NCBI RefSeq assembly: GCF_018638295.1 | Contig: NZ_JABTTS010000003.1 | Span: forward strand, 124,001 to 188,000 | Origin: Streptomyces sp. CHD11 | Lineage (GTDB): Bacteria > Actinomycetota > Actinomycetes > Streptomycetales > Streptomycetaceae | DNA length: 64,000 nt | Reading direction: 5' to 3' | In this document: positions 55,402-64,000 of the stretch, piece after piece | Layout of the letters: the number at the start of each line of letters is the position of its first letter | Numbering within the stretch: the stretch's first letter is position 1 | Position numbers and translations under genes: made by a program | The notes under the pieces: model-generated | Database searches by the model: none | The model's input: the letters and a program-made list of their open reading frames with translations, nothing else | Told to the model about the DNA's origin: nothing

Positions 55402-55935
55402 TCACGCCCGGTACTCGGTGAGGTCGATGGCGTGAACGTGCAGTGGGTAGCCGTACACGGGGTGATTGGTCGCCCGCTCGGTCACCATGCCGAGCTTGCG
55501 GATGACGTTCTCGGAAGCGTCGTCCCCCGCCCGGTTGATGCTGATGACACGGTCCAGGCCGCGGTCCTGTAGGGCGAACTCCAGTGTGGCGTGCGCGGCT
55601 TCGGAGGCGTATCCCTGGCCCCAGAACGGGGAGCCGATCCGCCAGCTGATCGCCACGGCGGGCATCACCTCCGGCAGGAACTCGGGCACGGACAGCCCCG
55701 TGAAGCCGATCAGCTCGCCGGAAGCCAGCAGCTCGACGGCGAACAGTCCGAAGCCTTCCTCGTCCCACTCCTCCTCCCACCGCTCGATGTCCTCGGCCGT
55801 GCCGTCCAGGCCGCGCACCGAGCCGTCATCGATCCAGCGCATCACCTGTGGGTCCATGTTGATGTCCGCCATGGGCACGAGGTCGGCGTCGTGCCAGCTA
55901 CGGAGCAGAAGTCGGGGCGTGCGGATCTCGGTCAT
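55402..55935 (-). CDS. GNAT-family N-acetyltransferase (RimJ/RimL type)
   Basis: 177 residues with the Acetyltransf_3 pattern: RTPRLLLRSWHDADLVPMAD, AISWRIGSPFWGQGYASEAA (acetyl-CoA P-loop) and SENVIRKLGMV. These transfer acetyl to alpha-amino groups or small molecules; the substrate is unknown. It stands alone downstream of the GMC remnant. Confidence 0.92.
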   Translation of the reverse strand: MTEIRTPRLLLRSWHDADLVPMADINMDPQVMRWIDDGSVRGLDGTAEDIERWEEEWDEEGFGLFAVELLASGELIGFTGLSVPEFLPEVMPAVAISWRIGSPFWGQGYASEAAHATLEFALQDRGLDRVISINRAGDDASENVIRKLGMVTERATNHPVYGYPLHVHAIDLTEYRA

Positions 55936-56175
55936 GCGCCCATCCTGCCGAACGCGGACGCCTCCTCGTCAATTCGGCGCTCACGCTGCTCCTGGACGGC
56001 TCCGCCGCACACGGAGCGGGTCGCGTCGAGCGGGGCCGCGGCGTCGTCTCCCCGCGCTCCGGATGCCCATCGCAAGGCGGAGGAGGGCGGCAGGGCGAAG
56101 CCCTGGCAACCGACGACAACGCGGCGAGGCGCGCTGCCAGACCCCGCGAGCCCGGTATGACCCGAACCAGAGGCC

Positions 56176-56517
56176 CTAGCCGTCGAGCAGGCCGGCCGGA
56201 GGTACGTCCGGGAGCAGGTGGGCGAGTTCGAGGGCGGGATTGAGCTCGGCGGCGAGGACCAGCAGCCGCAACGGCTGGGGCGCGAGGTTGGTCACGGTCG
56301 TCTTGCGGGGCGGGCTCTCCCCCGACGGCTGTTCGAAGAGCAGGTGGAGGCCTGCGACGTCCATGAACCGGGCGTGTTCCAGGTCCCAGACGAGCTCGGT
56401 CACCTGCGGCGGCAGCCCGGCAGCGGCCGCACGGAGCGTGGGCAGGGTGTCGTAGTCGATGTCTCCGTGCACGATGATGCGGGCGGTGGAGCCCTTGATC
56501 CGCTTGGTGAGGTGCAT
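56176..56517 (-). CDS. STAS-domain protein lacking the usual phosphorylation site
   Basis: 113 residues from ATG 56517. STAS pattern: RIIVHGDIDYDTLPTLRAAA and LVWDLEHARFMDVAGLHLLF. Where RsbV-type proteins have D-S-S/T-G, this has MDVAGL, so no phosphorylatable Ser or Thr is at the site. It may be constitutively active or non-signalling. It is 230 bases from the permease gene, same strand. Confidence 0.85.
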   Translation of the reverse strand: MHLTKRIKGSTARIIVHGDIDYDTLPTLRAAAAGLPPQVTELVWDLEHARFMDVAGLHLLFEQPSGESPPRKTTVTNLAPQPLRLLVLAAELNPALELAHLLPDVPPAGLLDG

Positions 56518-56747
56518 GGTGGGCGATCCCCCCTTTTCCGGGGTGGGGAGCCCAAAGGCGAAACGCCCCGTGAGGGGCGAGCCGACGATGGCGGGAGCCG
56601 GGAGCCCTGGAAGGGGGCAACACCCGGCACCTGTAGACCGGCACGGGCGGTGCCGGTCGGTCTCGTGTCCGCCCATCGTCGCACACTCCGGTCTCCCGTG
56701 ACCCCGTAGGGAGGTGATCCTGACCCGCTGCTCCGCGGGCCGCCTGT

Positions 56748-58091
56748 TCAGCGGTGGTCGGCCCGCCCGGTTCGCCGCGCGACGGTGAGTGCGGCGCACA
56801 CCGTGCCGACGGCCACGATCGTCAGTCCGCGCAGCCACACCTGGGCCTCGATCTGCGTGGCCAGCACGGCACACGAGGCGATGCCCAGTACCGGCAGTGC
56901 GGTCGGGGTCCGGAAGTGGTCGGCTTCGCCCGGGTCCCGGCGCAGGACCAGCACCGCCGTGTTGACCATGAGGAAGACGACCAGCAGAAGCAGCACCAGG
57001 GTGGACGCCAGGGTGGCGACACCGCCGGTGAGCGCGAGGAGCATCGCCGGCAGCGAGGTCGCCGCGATCGCGGCCCATGGCGTACGGCGGCCGGGCAGCA
57101 CCTTGGTCAGCGCGGCGGGCAGCAGGCCGTCCTTGGCCATGCCATAGGCCAGGCGGGAGGACATGATGCCGGTGAGCAGCGCGCCGTTGGCCACGGCGAC
57201 GAGCGCGATGGCACTGAACAGGCGGGGTGGCACACCACCCGCCTCCTCGACGACCTCCAGCAGCGGCCCGCTCGAACCGGCCAGCCGGGCGGTCGGCACC
57301 GCCGCGGACGCGGCCATACCCACCAGGACGTACACGGCTCCCGCGGTGGCGAGGGCGCCGAACAGGGCGCGAGGGTAGGAGCGCCGCGGATCGCGGGTCT
57401 CCTCGGCGACGTTCACCGAGGTCTCGAACCCGACGAAGGAGTAGTACGCCAGCACGGCGCCGCTCAGTACCGCCGCGGCGGCGCCCTTCTCCGACGTGCC
57501 CAGCTGTGTCAGCCGACCCGCGTCGCCGTCGCCGCGCAGCAGCAGCCACGCGCCGAGGACGACGATGACGGCCAGTCCGCCGACTTCGACGACGGTGGCG
57601 ACGACGTTGGCACGGGTCGACTCCTTGATGCCCCGTGCGTTGACGAGGGCGAGCAGGGCCAGGAACAGCACGGCCACGAGCCAGACGGGCAGTGTCACGA
57701 AGGCCGACAGGTAGTCGCCGCCGAACCCTCGGGCGAGGGCTGCCACGGAGACGACGCCCGCGGCCAGCATGCAGAAGCCCGCGACGAATCCGGCGAACGG
57801 CCCGAAGGCGCGCGTCGCGTAGTGGGAGGCGCCGCCCGCCCGCGGATACTTGGTGGCCAGCTCGGCGTAGGAGGCGGCGGTCAGCATCGCCAGCAGCAGC
57901 GCGACGACCAGCGGTACCCAGACCGCTCCCCCGGCGTCGGCCGCGATCTGGCCCACCAGGACGTAGACGCCGGCGCCGAGCACGTCGCCCAGAATGAAGA
58001 AGTACAGCAGCGGAGTCGTCAGCGCGCGCCTGAGCGCCGTGCCCTCCTGTGCCCCCGTCGCCGACGCCGTGTTCCTGACTGTTCTCGCCAT
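56748..58091 (-). CDS. APC-family amino-acid permease
   Basis: 447 residues, about 12 membrane helices. Conserved N-terminal region LYFFILGDVLGAGVYVLVGQ (unwound helix 1 of the APC fold), YAELATKYPRAGGASHY, and YYSFVGFETSVNVAEETRDP. Likely H+-coupled amino-acid import or exchange; substrate unknown. Confidence 0.93.
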   Translation of the reverse strand: MARTVRNTASATGAQEGTALRRALTTPLLYFFILGDVLGAGVYVLVGQIAADAGGAVWVPLVVALLLAMLTAASYAELATKYPRAGGASHYATRAFGPFAGFVAGFCMLAAGVVSVAALARGFGGDYLSAFVTLPVWLVAVLFLALLALVNARGIKESTRANVVATVVEVGGLAVIVVLGAWLLLRGDGDAGRLTQLGTSEKGAAAAVLSGAVLAYYSFVGFETSVNVAEETRDPRRSYPRALFGALATAGAVYVLVGMAASAAVPTARLAGSSGPLLEVVEEAGGVPPRLFSAIALVAVANGALLTGIMSSRLAYGMAKDGLLPAALTKVLPGRRTPWAAIAATSLPAMLLALTGGVATLASTLVLLLLVVFLMVNTAVLVLRRDPGEADHFRTPTALPVLGIASCAVLATQIEAQVWLRGLTIVAVGTVCAALTVARRTGRADHR

Positions 58092-58278
58092 GCCGCCTCA
58101 TGTCCCCCGTATCGCGGAAGGCACGCTCGGCCGGCGGTCGCCGCACGGATGAACCGTGTCACACCGGCCGCCCGCCCCGGACGATTCCTCGGCCCTGAGC
58201 GGTCCTGCCGGACATCGGGGACCATCCCGCGACCGGTGTGCGTGCTTCCTCAGCGGTGGGCCTGCCGGCGGTATGCGG

Positions 58279-58632
58279 TCAGACGGGCGGTATCCGAGCG
58301 GCCACTGCCTCGTGGGCGGTGGGGTAGGTGGCGAAGACCTCGTCCAGACCGACGATGCGGAAGACCCGCCGGACACGGTCGGGGACGGCGGCGAGGGCGA
58401 TGCCCGCGCCCCTCTGGTGGGCGTAGTTGCGTGCGGCGATCAGTACGGTGATGCCGCTGGAGTCGCAGAAGGTCAGAGCGTCCAGGTCGACGATGAGGTG
58501 CTGGCCCGGGCGCAGGTCCAGATGGGGCAGTGCGGCGCGGACCTGGGGGGCGCTGTCGTGGTCGAGGTCGCCGGTCAGTTCGATGACGGGCCCGCTGGTG
58601 GCGGTGCGGGTGCTCAGGGTCAGGGCGGTCAC
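58279..58632 (-). CDS. RsbV-like STAS anti-anti-sigma factor
   Basis: 117 residues. Full STAS fold with DSSG phosphorylation site: LDALTFCDSSGITVLIAARN. VRRVFRIVGLDEVFATYPT is the typical C-terminal helix. It overlaps the RsbP-like phosphatase stop by 4 bases, so it is probably its direct substrate. The phosphoacceptor is the Ser in CDSSG. The likely kinase (RsbW) is not in the operon. Confidence 0.92.
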   Translation of the reverse strand: MTALTLSTRTATSGPVIELTGDLDHDSAPQVRAALPHLDLRPGQHLIVDLDALTFCDSSGITVLIAARNYAHQRGAGIALAAVPDRVRRVFRIVGLDEVFATYPTAHEAVAARIPPV

Positions 58633-59900
58633 TGATGCTCTTCACTGGGGGGTCGGGGCACGTTGATGGCCAGGACGGCGGTGTCGTCGTCCACGCCGGT
58701 GCCGAGGGCGTCGAGCAGGTCACTGAGAGCGTGGACCGTTGCGGAGGCGGTACTGGGAGCCAGGGCCTGGGTGAGCTCCAGGAGTGCTTCGTCGCCGTAG
58801 CGTCCGCCGGACCGGTCGGTACGGGCTTCGGTGAGGCCGTCGGTGTAGAGGAGCAGGGTGTCGCCTGGCTCGAGTCGCACGGTGGTGGTGGCGATGTGGG
58901 CGTCCGGCAGGACCCCGACCAGCTGGCCGCCGTGGGTGGGGAGGTAGTCGGCGCTCCCGTCGGCGCGCATGAGGATGGCCGGGGGGTGGCCGCCGCCGGC
59001 CAGGGTGATGTGGAAGGCGCCCTGTTCGTCGAGCGGGGTGAGCAGCCCGAAGATCACCGTGCAGAAGCGCGGGTCGGTGCCGTTGTACTCGTGGTTCAGG
59101 ACCGTGTTCAGGTTGCCGAGCACGGCGGCGGGATCGGAGTCGTAGACGGCGGCGGCGCGCAGGGTGTAGCGGGCCAGGGAGGTGACCGCGGCGGCGGCGG
59201 CGCCCTTGCCGCACACGTCACCGAGGAACAGACCCCAGGTGCCGTGGGCGAGAGGGAACAGATCGTAGAAGTCGCCGCCGACCTCGTCGACGGAGGCGAT
59301 GTGGTAGTGGGCGGCGACCTCCAGGCCGGGCACGTCGTCCAGGGCCGGGGGAAGCAGGGTGCGCTGCAGTGTGGTGGCCAGGGTCTTGAGGCGGTCGCGC
59401 TCGCGGTCCGCTTCCTGCCGGGCGCGCAGCAGTTCGGTCTCGTAGGCGCGCCGGTCACGGGCGTCGGTGACGGTGGTACGGATCAGCAGTGGCTGACCGT
59501 CCCGGCCGGTCTTGACGGTGGAGGTCACCAGGACGGGCAGGCGGGAGCCGTCCGCGGCCTTCAGGTCCAGCGCGATGCCGCCGACCTCGCCCTGCATGGA
59601 CAGCAGGGGCGCGAAGTGGGTCTCGTGGTAGAGCTTGCCGCCGACGGTGAGCAGGTCGGAGAAGCGTCTGTGCCCGACCAGGTCCTCGCGGCGGTAGCCG
59701 AGCCAGTCCAGCAGCGTCTTGTTGACCTTGGCGATCTGTCCGTCCAGCAGGGTGGACAGATATCCGCAGGGCGCGTTCTCGTACAGGTCTTCGGCGCTCT
59801 CCTCGAGCAGCGCGGTGAGGAGTGTCCGCTCGTCGTCCGGCTCGCCGTCGCCGTCCGAGTCCGTCACGGGGTGGTGACCGTCGCCGGTACCGCGCATCAC
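58629..59900 (-). CDS. rsbP: RsbP-like PAS-PP2C phosphatase
   Basis: 423 residues. PAS domain at residues 40-155 (APCGYLSTLLDGQIAKVNKT, LGYRREDLVGHRRFSDLL) and a coiled-coil linker (ELLRARQEADRERDRLKTLA). The PP2C/SpoIIE domain starts at about 190 (VGGDFYDLFPLAH, LGDVCGKGAAAAAV, LLYTDGLTEARTDRSG, GVDDDTAVLAI). It matches B. subtilis RsbP in order of domains. It overlaps both the RsbQ-like gene (4 bases) and the STAS gene (4 bases): one coupled operon. RsbP dephosphorylates RsbV under energy stress and needs RsbQ. Confidence 0.93.
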   Translation of the reverse strand: MMRGTGDGHHPVTDSDGDGEPDDERTLLTALLEESAEDLYENAPCGYLSTLLDGQIAKVNKTLLDWLGYRREDLVGHRRFSDLLTVGGKLYHETHFAPLLSMQGEVGGIALDLKAADGSRLPVLVTSTVKTGRDGQPLLIRTTVTDARDRRAYETELLRARQEADRERDRLKTLATTLQRTLLPPALDDVPGLEVAAHYHIASVDEVGGDFYDLFPLAHGTWGLFLGDVCGKGAAAAAVTSLARYTLRAAAVYDSDPAAVLGNLNTVLNHEYNGTDPRFCTVIFGLLTPLDEQGAFHITLAGGGHPPAILMRADGSADYLPTHGGQLVGVLPDAHIATTTVRLEPGDTLLLYTDGLTEARTDRSGGRYGDEALLELTQALAPSTASATVHALSDLLDALGTGVDDDTAVLAINVPRPPSEEHQ

Positions 59901-60718
59901 CGGGCGGTCCCGGCGGCGAAGGCGGCGATCGCCTCAGCGGTCGCCCCGGGCGCGCTCAGCTGCGGGCAGTGCCCCGTCGCGGTCAGCGTGACCAGCTCAC
60001 TGCCCGGGATCCGGGCGTGGACGAAGGCGCCCACCTCCGGTGGGGCGATCGCGTCGTTGGAGCACTGTGCGATGAGGGTGGGGACCGTGACCGCGGCGAG
60101 GTCGTCGCGGTTGTCGGACAGGAAGGTGGCCCGGGCGAAGACCCGGGCGATCTCCGGGTCGGTGCGGCAGAAACTGTTGGTCAGCTCCTGCCCCAGCTCC
60201 GGCCGCTCCGGGTTGCCCATGATCACCGGAGCCATCGTCGCCGACCAGCCCAGGTAGTTCGACTCCAGCGAGTGAAGCAGTTCGTCGATGTCCTCTGCGC
60301 TGAACCCGCCCCGGTAGCCGGTGGCGGGGTCGTCGATGTAGCGCGGCGAGGGGGTGAGCAGTACCAGACCGGCGAAGCGCTCGGGCTCCTGCGCGGCGGC
60401 CAGCACGCCCACCATGGCGCTCACCGAGTGCCCCACGAAGACCACGGGGCCCGCGTCCAGTACACGGCAGATCTCCAGCACGTCCTGCGTGTAGCCGTCG
60501 AGGGCCGCGTAGCGCTCCTCGCTCCAGGCCGAGAGATCCGAGCGGCCCGTCCCCACGTGGTCGAAGAGGACCACCCGGAAATCGCGCTCCAGGACCGGCA
60601 CCACCAGACGCCACATGTTCTGGTCGCAGCCGAACCCGTGCGCGAGCAGGATCACCGGGCCGTCCGTCCGGCCTGTCACCGTCACATGGTTCCTGGCTCG
60701 TACGTCCATACGCTCCAT
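59897..60718 (-). CDS. rsbQ: RsbQ-like alpha/beta hydrolase
   Basis: 273 residues from ATG 60718. Close to B. subtilis RsbQ: RNHVTVTG, LAHGFGCDQNMW, FDHVGTGRSDL, YAALDGYTQDVLEICRVLDA. The triad is Ser98 (VGHSVSAMVG), Asp222 (CSNDAIAPP) and His250 (TGHCPQLS). RsbQ makes a hydrophobic signal that activates RsbP; it is also related to strigolactone receptor D14 and KAI2. The first 9 residues before VRARNHV are not conserved. First gene of the rsbQ-rsbP-rsbV unit. Confidence 0.93.
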   Translation of the reverse strand: MERMDVRARNHVTVTGRTDGPVILLAHGFGCDQNMWRLVVPVLERDFRVVLFDHVGTGRSDLSAWSEERYAALDGYTQDVLEICRVLDAGPVVFVGHSVSAMVGVLAAAQEPERFAGLVLLTPSPRYIDDPATGYRGGFSAEDIDELLHSLESNYLGWSATMAPVIMGNPERPELGQELTNSFCRTDPEIARVFARATFLSDNRDDLAAVTVPTLIAQCSNDAIAPPEVGAFVHARIPGSELVTLTATGHCPQLSAPGATAEAIAAFAAGTAR

Positions 60719-60906
60719 CCTCGCACCCCGGCCCTCCCGATGTTCCACGCCGGGCAACCACCCCGCCGACCGGCAGACCGGGACGTACCGGAAGCCTGTC
60801 GGAGGACACCTGCGCCCCTGCCCCGGACTCTCACGTTCCCGGGCATGTCCTGCGGAAACGAGTCCGCTCCTCCACTGGAACCCGGCTGTCCACGGGTGAC
60901 TCCGAC

Positions 60907-61440
60907 TCAGCTGCGGGGCTGCAGCACATCAAGGGCGCCGGTCTCCGTGTCGAAGCTGCGCAGGGTGACGAGCCGGGCCGACAGCGGCGGCGCCGGAAGC
61001 AGTGCGGGGACGCGCCGGCCGGCGAAGGCGCCGGCCCGCCGGGTGCGGCCGAGGGTGATGTGAGGGCTCCAGCGCCCGGGTTCGTGGAAGGGGTTGAGGG
61101 TGCCGGGCGGGCTGTCCGAGACCACCGCCTCCCACACCCGGCGGTGCAGACCGGCCAGCACGGAGTCGAGGTCCAGCGACCAGGCCAGCACCGAGGTGGG
61201 CCGCTCGAAGCGGACCACGCCGGTGAACCGCACCGGCAGCGGCAGCGCGGCCGCCACCTCGGCGAGTTCCCAGCGGATCGGGGCGGTCAGCTCCGGGCAG
61301 GCGGCCAGGGTCACATGCGGGCTGTTGGTCGGTGAGCGGTGGCGCGCCTGACTGGGCAGTCCCGCGTCCGCAAGCCGCCGCCAGGCCTCCCGGACCGCCA
61401 GCTCCGCCGCCTCGTCCAACAGAAGCTCAACCGTGCGCAC
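60907..61440 (-). CDS. 2'-5' RNA ligase-family (2H phosphoesterase) protein
   Basis: 177 residues. Two HxT motifs define the 2H family: SPHVTLA and SPHITLG. The predicted activity is 2'-5' RNA ligation or cyclic phosphodiester hydrolysis; the real substrate is unknown. Positioned 190 bases before rsbQ on the same strand. Confidence 0.9.
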   Translation of the reverse strand: MRTVELLLDEAAELAVREAWRRLADAGLPSQARHRSPTNSPHVTLAACPELTAPIRWELAEVAAALPLPVRFTGVVRFERPTSVLAWSLDLDSVLAGLHRRVWEAVVSDSPPGTLNPFHEPGRWSPHITLGRTRRAGAFAGRRVPALLPAPPLSARLVTLRSFDTETGALDVLQPRS

Positions 61441-61664
61441 CGCCGCAGCCTATCGGCACGTCCGTGGCCGACCTCCGGAGGGCAGGTGGGCACGGCTGCA
61501 CACGCGTCACCCGTGGTCCCGGCCGGGCGAGGGGCCGACCCGGTGACGGTCCCGCCCCGGCGGTTGGACGTCGTGGCGGGGGGGAACCCGGCACGACATG
61601 ATCTTCCGGAGCACCCTCGGGGCACCGCGGAGTCCGGCGGGCGGAGAAGACGGAGGGAACCGGG

Positions 61665-61874
61665 ATGACGGACCGATTCGCCGTGGGTGACCACGTGCGC
61701 TGGAACTCCGAGGCCGGACACGTCGAGGGCGTCGTCGTCGGGATACACACCCGCGACGTCCGGTACAAGGGGCACACACGTCGTTGCTCGGAAGAGGATC
61801 CGCAGTACGAGATCAAGAGCGACAGGACCGACCACATCGCCATGCACAAGGGAAGCGCCCTGACGAAGCTGTAG
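61665..61874 (+). CDS. DUF2945/HVA1-like small protein
   Basis: 69 residues. Starts DRFAVGDHVRWNSEAGHVEG and contains YKGHTRRCSEEDPQYEIKSD, the pattern of the DUF2945 (hypervirulence-associated TUDOR-like) family. Function unknown. It is 56 bases upstream of the DUF488 gene on the same strand. Confidence 0.9.
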   Translation: MTDRFAVGDHVRWNSEAGHVEGVVVGIHTRDVRYKGHTRRCSEEDPQYEIKSDRTDHIAMHKGSALTKL

Positions 61875-61930
61875 TCCGTACGGGTCTCCCCGGCGGAAGC
61901 GCGGAAGTGCGAGGGTTTCGAGGCAGCGCA

Positions 61931-62458
61931 ATGACGGACCGCGTCCACACGATCGGACATTCGACACGCAGTTTCGACGAGGTGCTCGGCATGCTGCGGG
62001 GAAACGGCGTCTCGTGCCTGGTCGATGTCCGGTCGTTCCCTTCGTCCAGGAAGTACCCGCAGTGGAACCGGTCGGCCGTCGTCGACGCCTTGCCACCCGA
62101 CATCGCATACCGCTGGATCCCCGAGCTGGGTGGCCGCCGTCACACGCCCAAGGGCGTACCCAGCGTGAACGGCGGGTGGCAGGTCAAGGCCTTCCGTGAC
62201 TACGCCGACTACATGGGCACCGAAGCGTTCACGAAAGGGCTTGCCGAACTCCGGGGACTGGCCCGGCACGGGCGGCCCGCGATCATGTGCAGTGAAGCGG
62301 TGCCGTGGCGGTGCCATCGGCGGCTGATCACGGACGCGTTGATCGTCTCCGGTGTGGACGTCGTGCACATCATGTCGGGCACGTCGGCGAAGCCGGCCGT
62401 CCTGACACCGCATGCCCGCGTCGACAACGGATCTCTGACCTATCCCCCGCCCCGGTGA
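61931..62458 (+). CDS. DUF488-family protein
   Basis: 175 residues from ATG 61931. DUF488 signatures: HTIGHSTRSFDEVLGMLR, LVDVRSFPSSRKYPQWNR, YRWIPELGGRR, and MCSEAVPWRCHRRLI, with two Cys residues that are conserved in the family. Function uncertain; it is often found near DNA-repair or stress genes. The RBS is weak. Confidence 0.92.
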   Translation: MTDRVHTIGHSTRSFDEVLGMLRGNGVSCLVDVRSFPSSRKYPQWNRSAVVDALPPDIAYRWIPELGGRRHTPKGVPSVNGGWQVKAFRDYADYMGTEAFTKGLAELRGLARHGRPAIMCSEAVPWRCHRRLITDALIVSGVDVVHIMSGTSAKPAVLTPHARVDNGSLTYPPPR

Positions 62459-62915
62459 CGCCCTGTACGCACCTGGTCGGAGGCGTCCGGTCAGCCGCCG
62501 GGGCCGGCTGAAGGCGTGTCCCCGTTCTGTGCCTGCCGGGCGCGCTCCGCGAGCACCGGGGCCAGGTCCCGGCCCCCGTCCTCGTCGATGCCGCCGCTGT
62601 CCGTGGCGACGGGTGACGGTCGGCGGGTCGCGCACACCCGGCCCCGCGTCACCGTCCCGTTGCCACCCTGTGGAGCGCGACGACGGGACGACGAGAGAGA
62701 CGTCACAGCCGGGACCGGCCCGGACGGAGCCGCCGCCCCCGTCCGGGCCGGTCCGGGCACGCACCGGGCGCGGTGCGTCCGCTGTGCCGACGGTGATCCA
62801 AAAGGACCGACGTGAGCGGGAAATTCCGTTTGGCACCGCATTGTGCGTACCTTTGTCGACTGACCTCGCACCCAGTGCCACGACATCGGGGACACGTCAC
62901 ACCGATCGGAGACTC
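62459..62915. other. intergenic region, promoter of VanW-like gene
   Basis: About 460 bases without a credible gene. The last 100 bases are slightly AT-richer (ATTCCGTTTGGCACCGCATT) and probably contain the promoter. Confidence 0.5.
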
Positions 62916-64000
62916 ATGCGCCCTCACATACCGTCCGTCCCCCGGATGGCTGCTGTCCCGCCCGTCGCCTGGGCCGGGGGCGCTCTGACCGTCGGCGTCG
63001 GCGGGCTGTACCTCGCCGGACTGCTGCTCACGGGCGGTGAGATCGAGGCGGGCACCACGGTGCGAGGCGTGGACATCGGAGGTCTGTCCCGCACGGAGGC
63101 CGCCCAGAGGCTGGAGCGACAACTGCCGGCGACCGGTCCGGCGGAGCTGGCCGTGCGGGTCGGCGACCGCGAGGGCGCGGTCGACGCGCGGCAGGCGGGA
63201 CTGACCCATGACATCGGGGCCACCCTCGACCGGGCGGCATCCACCGGCGCCGATCCGGTCAGCGTGATCGGCGGGCTGTTCCGCTCGGGCGGTGACATCG
63301 AGCCGGTCGTGCGCACCGACCGGGACAAAGCCCGTACAGCCTTGGTGAAGCTGTCGGAGACACTCGACCAGAAGGTCCGTGACGGCGCCGTCTCCTTCAC
63401 CGACGGGCGGATCGAGCAGACCGCCCCGCGCACCGGGTACGCACTGGACGTGGAGGCCGCGGTCGACACCCTGCGCTCCGCCTTCCGGAGCGGGACGGGG
63501 GGTTCGGTGACAACGCTGCCCGCACGCGATGACGAACCGAAGGTCACGTCGGAGGAGGTACGGCGCGCGGTGCGCGAGTTCGCGCGGCCGGCGATGTCCG
63601 CTCCGGTCACACTCAGCGCCGCCGGTGAGCGGTTCACCCTCACCCCGGCCGTGCTGGGCAAGCACCTGACACTGCGGCCGGACGCCAACGGCAGACTCAC
63701 GCCGAAGCTCGACAGCGCGGGCCTGCGTACCGCGCCCGCGGTGGCGGACGCCCTGGACAAGCTGCCCGCCACGCCCCAAAACGCCCGGTTGGGGGCCGAC
63801 GGCAACTCAGTGGCGGTGACCGCCGACGCCAGGGTCGGCGTGCAGGTCACCGACAAGGCCCTGGGCAAGGCCGTACTGCCCCTGCTCACCGGGTCGGGCA
63901 CCGCCGCCCGCACCGGCGACGTGGAGACACGAAGGATCCAGCCGGAGATCACCCGGGAGAACGCGTCGCGTCTGGGGCTGACCGAGAAGATGTCCTCCTT
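62916..64000 (+). CDS. VanW/YoaR-like cell-envelope protein, 5' part
   Basis: Open from ATG 62916 (after CGGAG) to the right edge, at least 361 residues, so the C-terminus is missing. A membrane anchor lies near residues 18-42 (WAGGALTVGVGGLYLAGLLL). The following region repeats a PG_binding_4-like pattern twice: GVDIGGLSRTEAAQRLERQL, then YALDVEAAVDTLRSAFRSG. The family is linked to peptidoglycan and vancomycin response (VanW), but activity is unknown. The VanW domain itself would lie beyond the edge. Confidence 0.85.
   Translation, partial: MRPHIPSVPRMAAVPPVAWAGGALTVGVGGLYLAGLLLTGGEIEAGTTVRGVDIGGLSRTEAAQRLERQLPATGPAELAVRVGDREGAVDARQAGLTHDIGATLDRAASTGADPVSVIGGLFRSGGDIEPVVRTDRDKARTALVKLSETLDQKVRDGAVSFTDGRIEQTAPRTGYALDVEAAVDTLRSAFRSGTGGSVTTLPARDDEPKVTSEEVRRAVREFARPAMSAPVTLSAAGERFTLTPAVLGKHLTLRPDANGRLTPKLDSAGLRTAPAVADALDKLPATPQNARLGADGNSVAVTADARVGVQVTDKALGKAVLPLLTGSGTAARTGDVETRRIQPEITRENASRLGLTEKMSS

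Overview
The window is high-GC actinobacterial DNA. Codon use, GTG/TTG starts, GGAGG-type ribosome binding sites and gene content point to a Streptomyces or close relative. The strongest taxonomic marker is a tap-tpg pair (14625-11824, minus strand), which encodes the telomere-associated protein and the terminal protein of linear Streptomyces replicons. Such pairs usually sit in chromosome arms or on linear plasmids. The mix of accessory genes and gene remnants (IS3, GMC oxidoreductase, STAND-type NTPase, MoaF-like, internally deleted VOC, amber-interrupted gene) also fits an arm. No rRNA, tRNA or CRISPR array was seen.

Layout. 0-5 kb: end of an EF-hand gene, a small membrane protein, and a PucR-type regulator divergent from a ferredoxin reductase/fatty-acid desaturase pair. 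5-9.4 kb: IS3 remnant and an unusual TerD-nuclease-like fusion. 9.4-11.8 kb: AraC regulator with a tryptophanase-like lyase. 11.8-14.6 kb: tpg and tap. 15-20.5 kb: an ABC transporter with two FtsX-type permeases, divergent from an OmpR/histidine kinase pair. 20.6-25.5 kb: a urease operon (fused gamma/beta subunit, alpha, F, G, D). 26-30.3 kb: a secreted lipase-like hydrolase and a CPBP protease/NarL-type two-component operon. 30.7-35.9 kb: single enzymes and regulators, including an AlkZ-like protein.

35.5-45.4 kb looks like a stress island. It holds pirin plus a small acetyltransferase, an AhpD-like protein, a second small acetyltransferase plus a ferredoxin-like protein, a MarR regulator, an NTF2-fold protein, a luciferase-like oxidoreductase with an F420-reductase-like partner, and a YcaC-type isochorismatase hydrolase. 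Copies of one 14-bp motif (close to GTTGACGCATCAAC) lie upstream of these units, including in the MarR gene's own divergent promoter, so they are probably one regulon. A perfect 24-bp inverted repeat at 39853-39908 carries two such boxes.

45.9-61 kb is rich in partner-switching signalling: three SpoIIE/PP2C phosphatases, two free STAS proteins, and a close match to the Bacillus RsbQ-RsbP energy-stress module followed by an RsbV-like STAS protein (60718-58279). The last genes encode a 2'-5' RNA ligase-like protein, two small conserved proteins, and the start of a VanW-type cell-envelope protein cut by the window edge.
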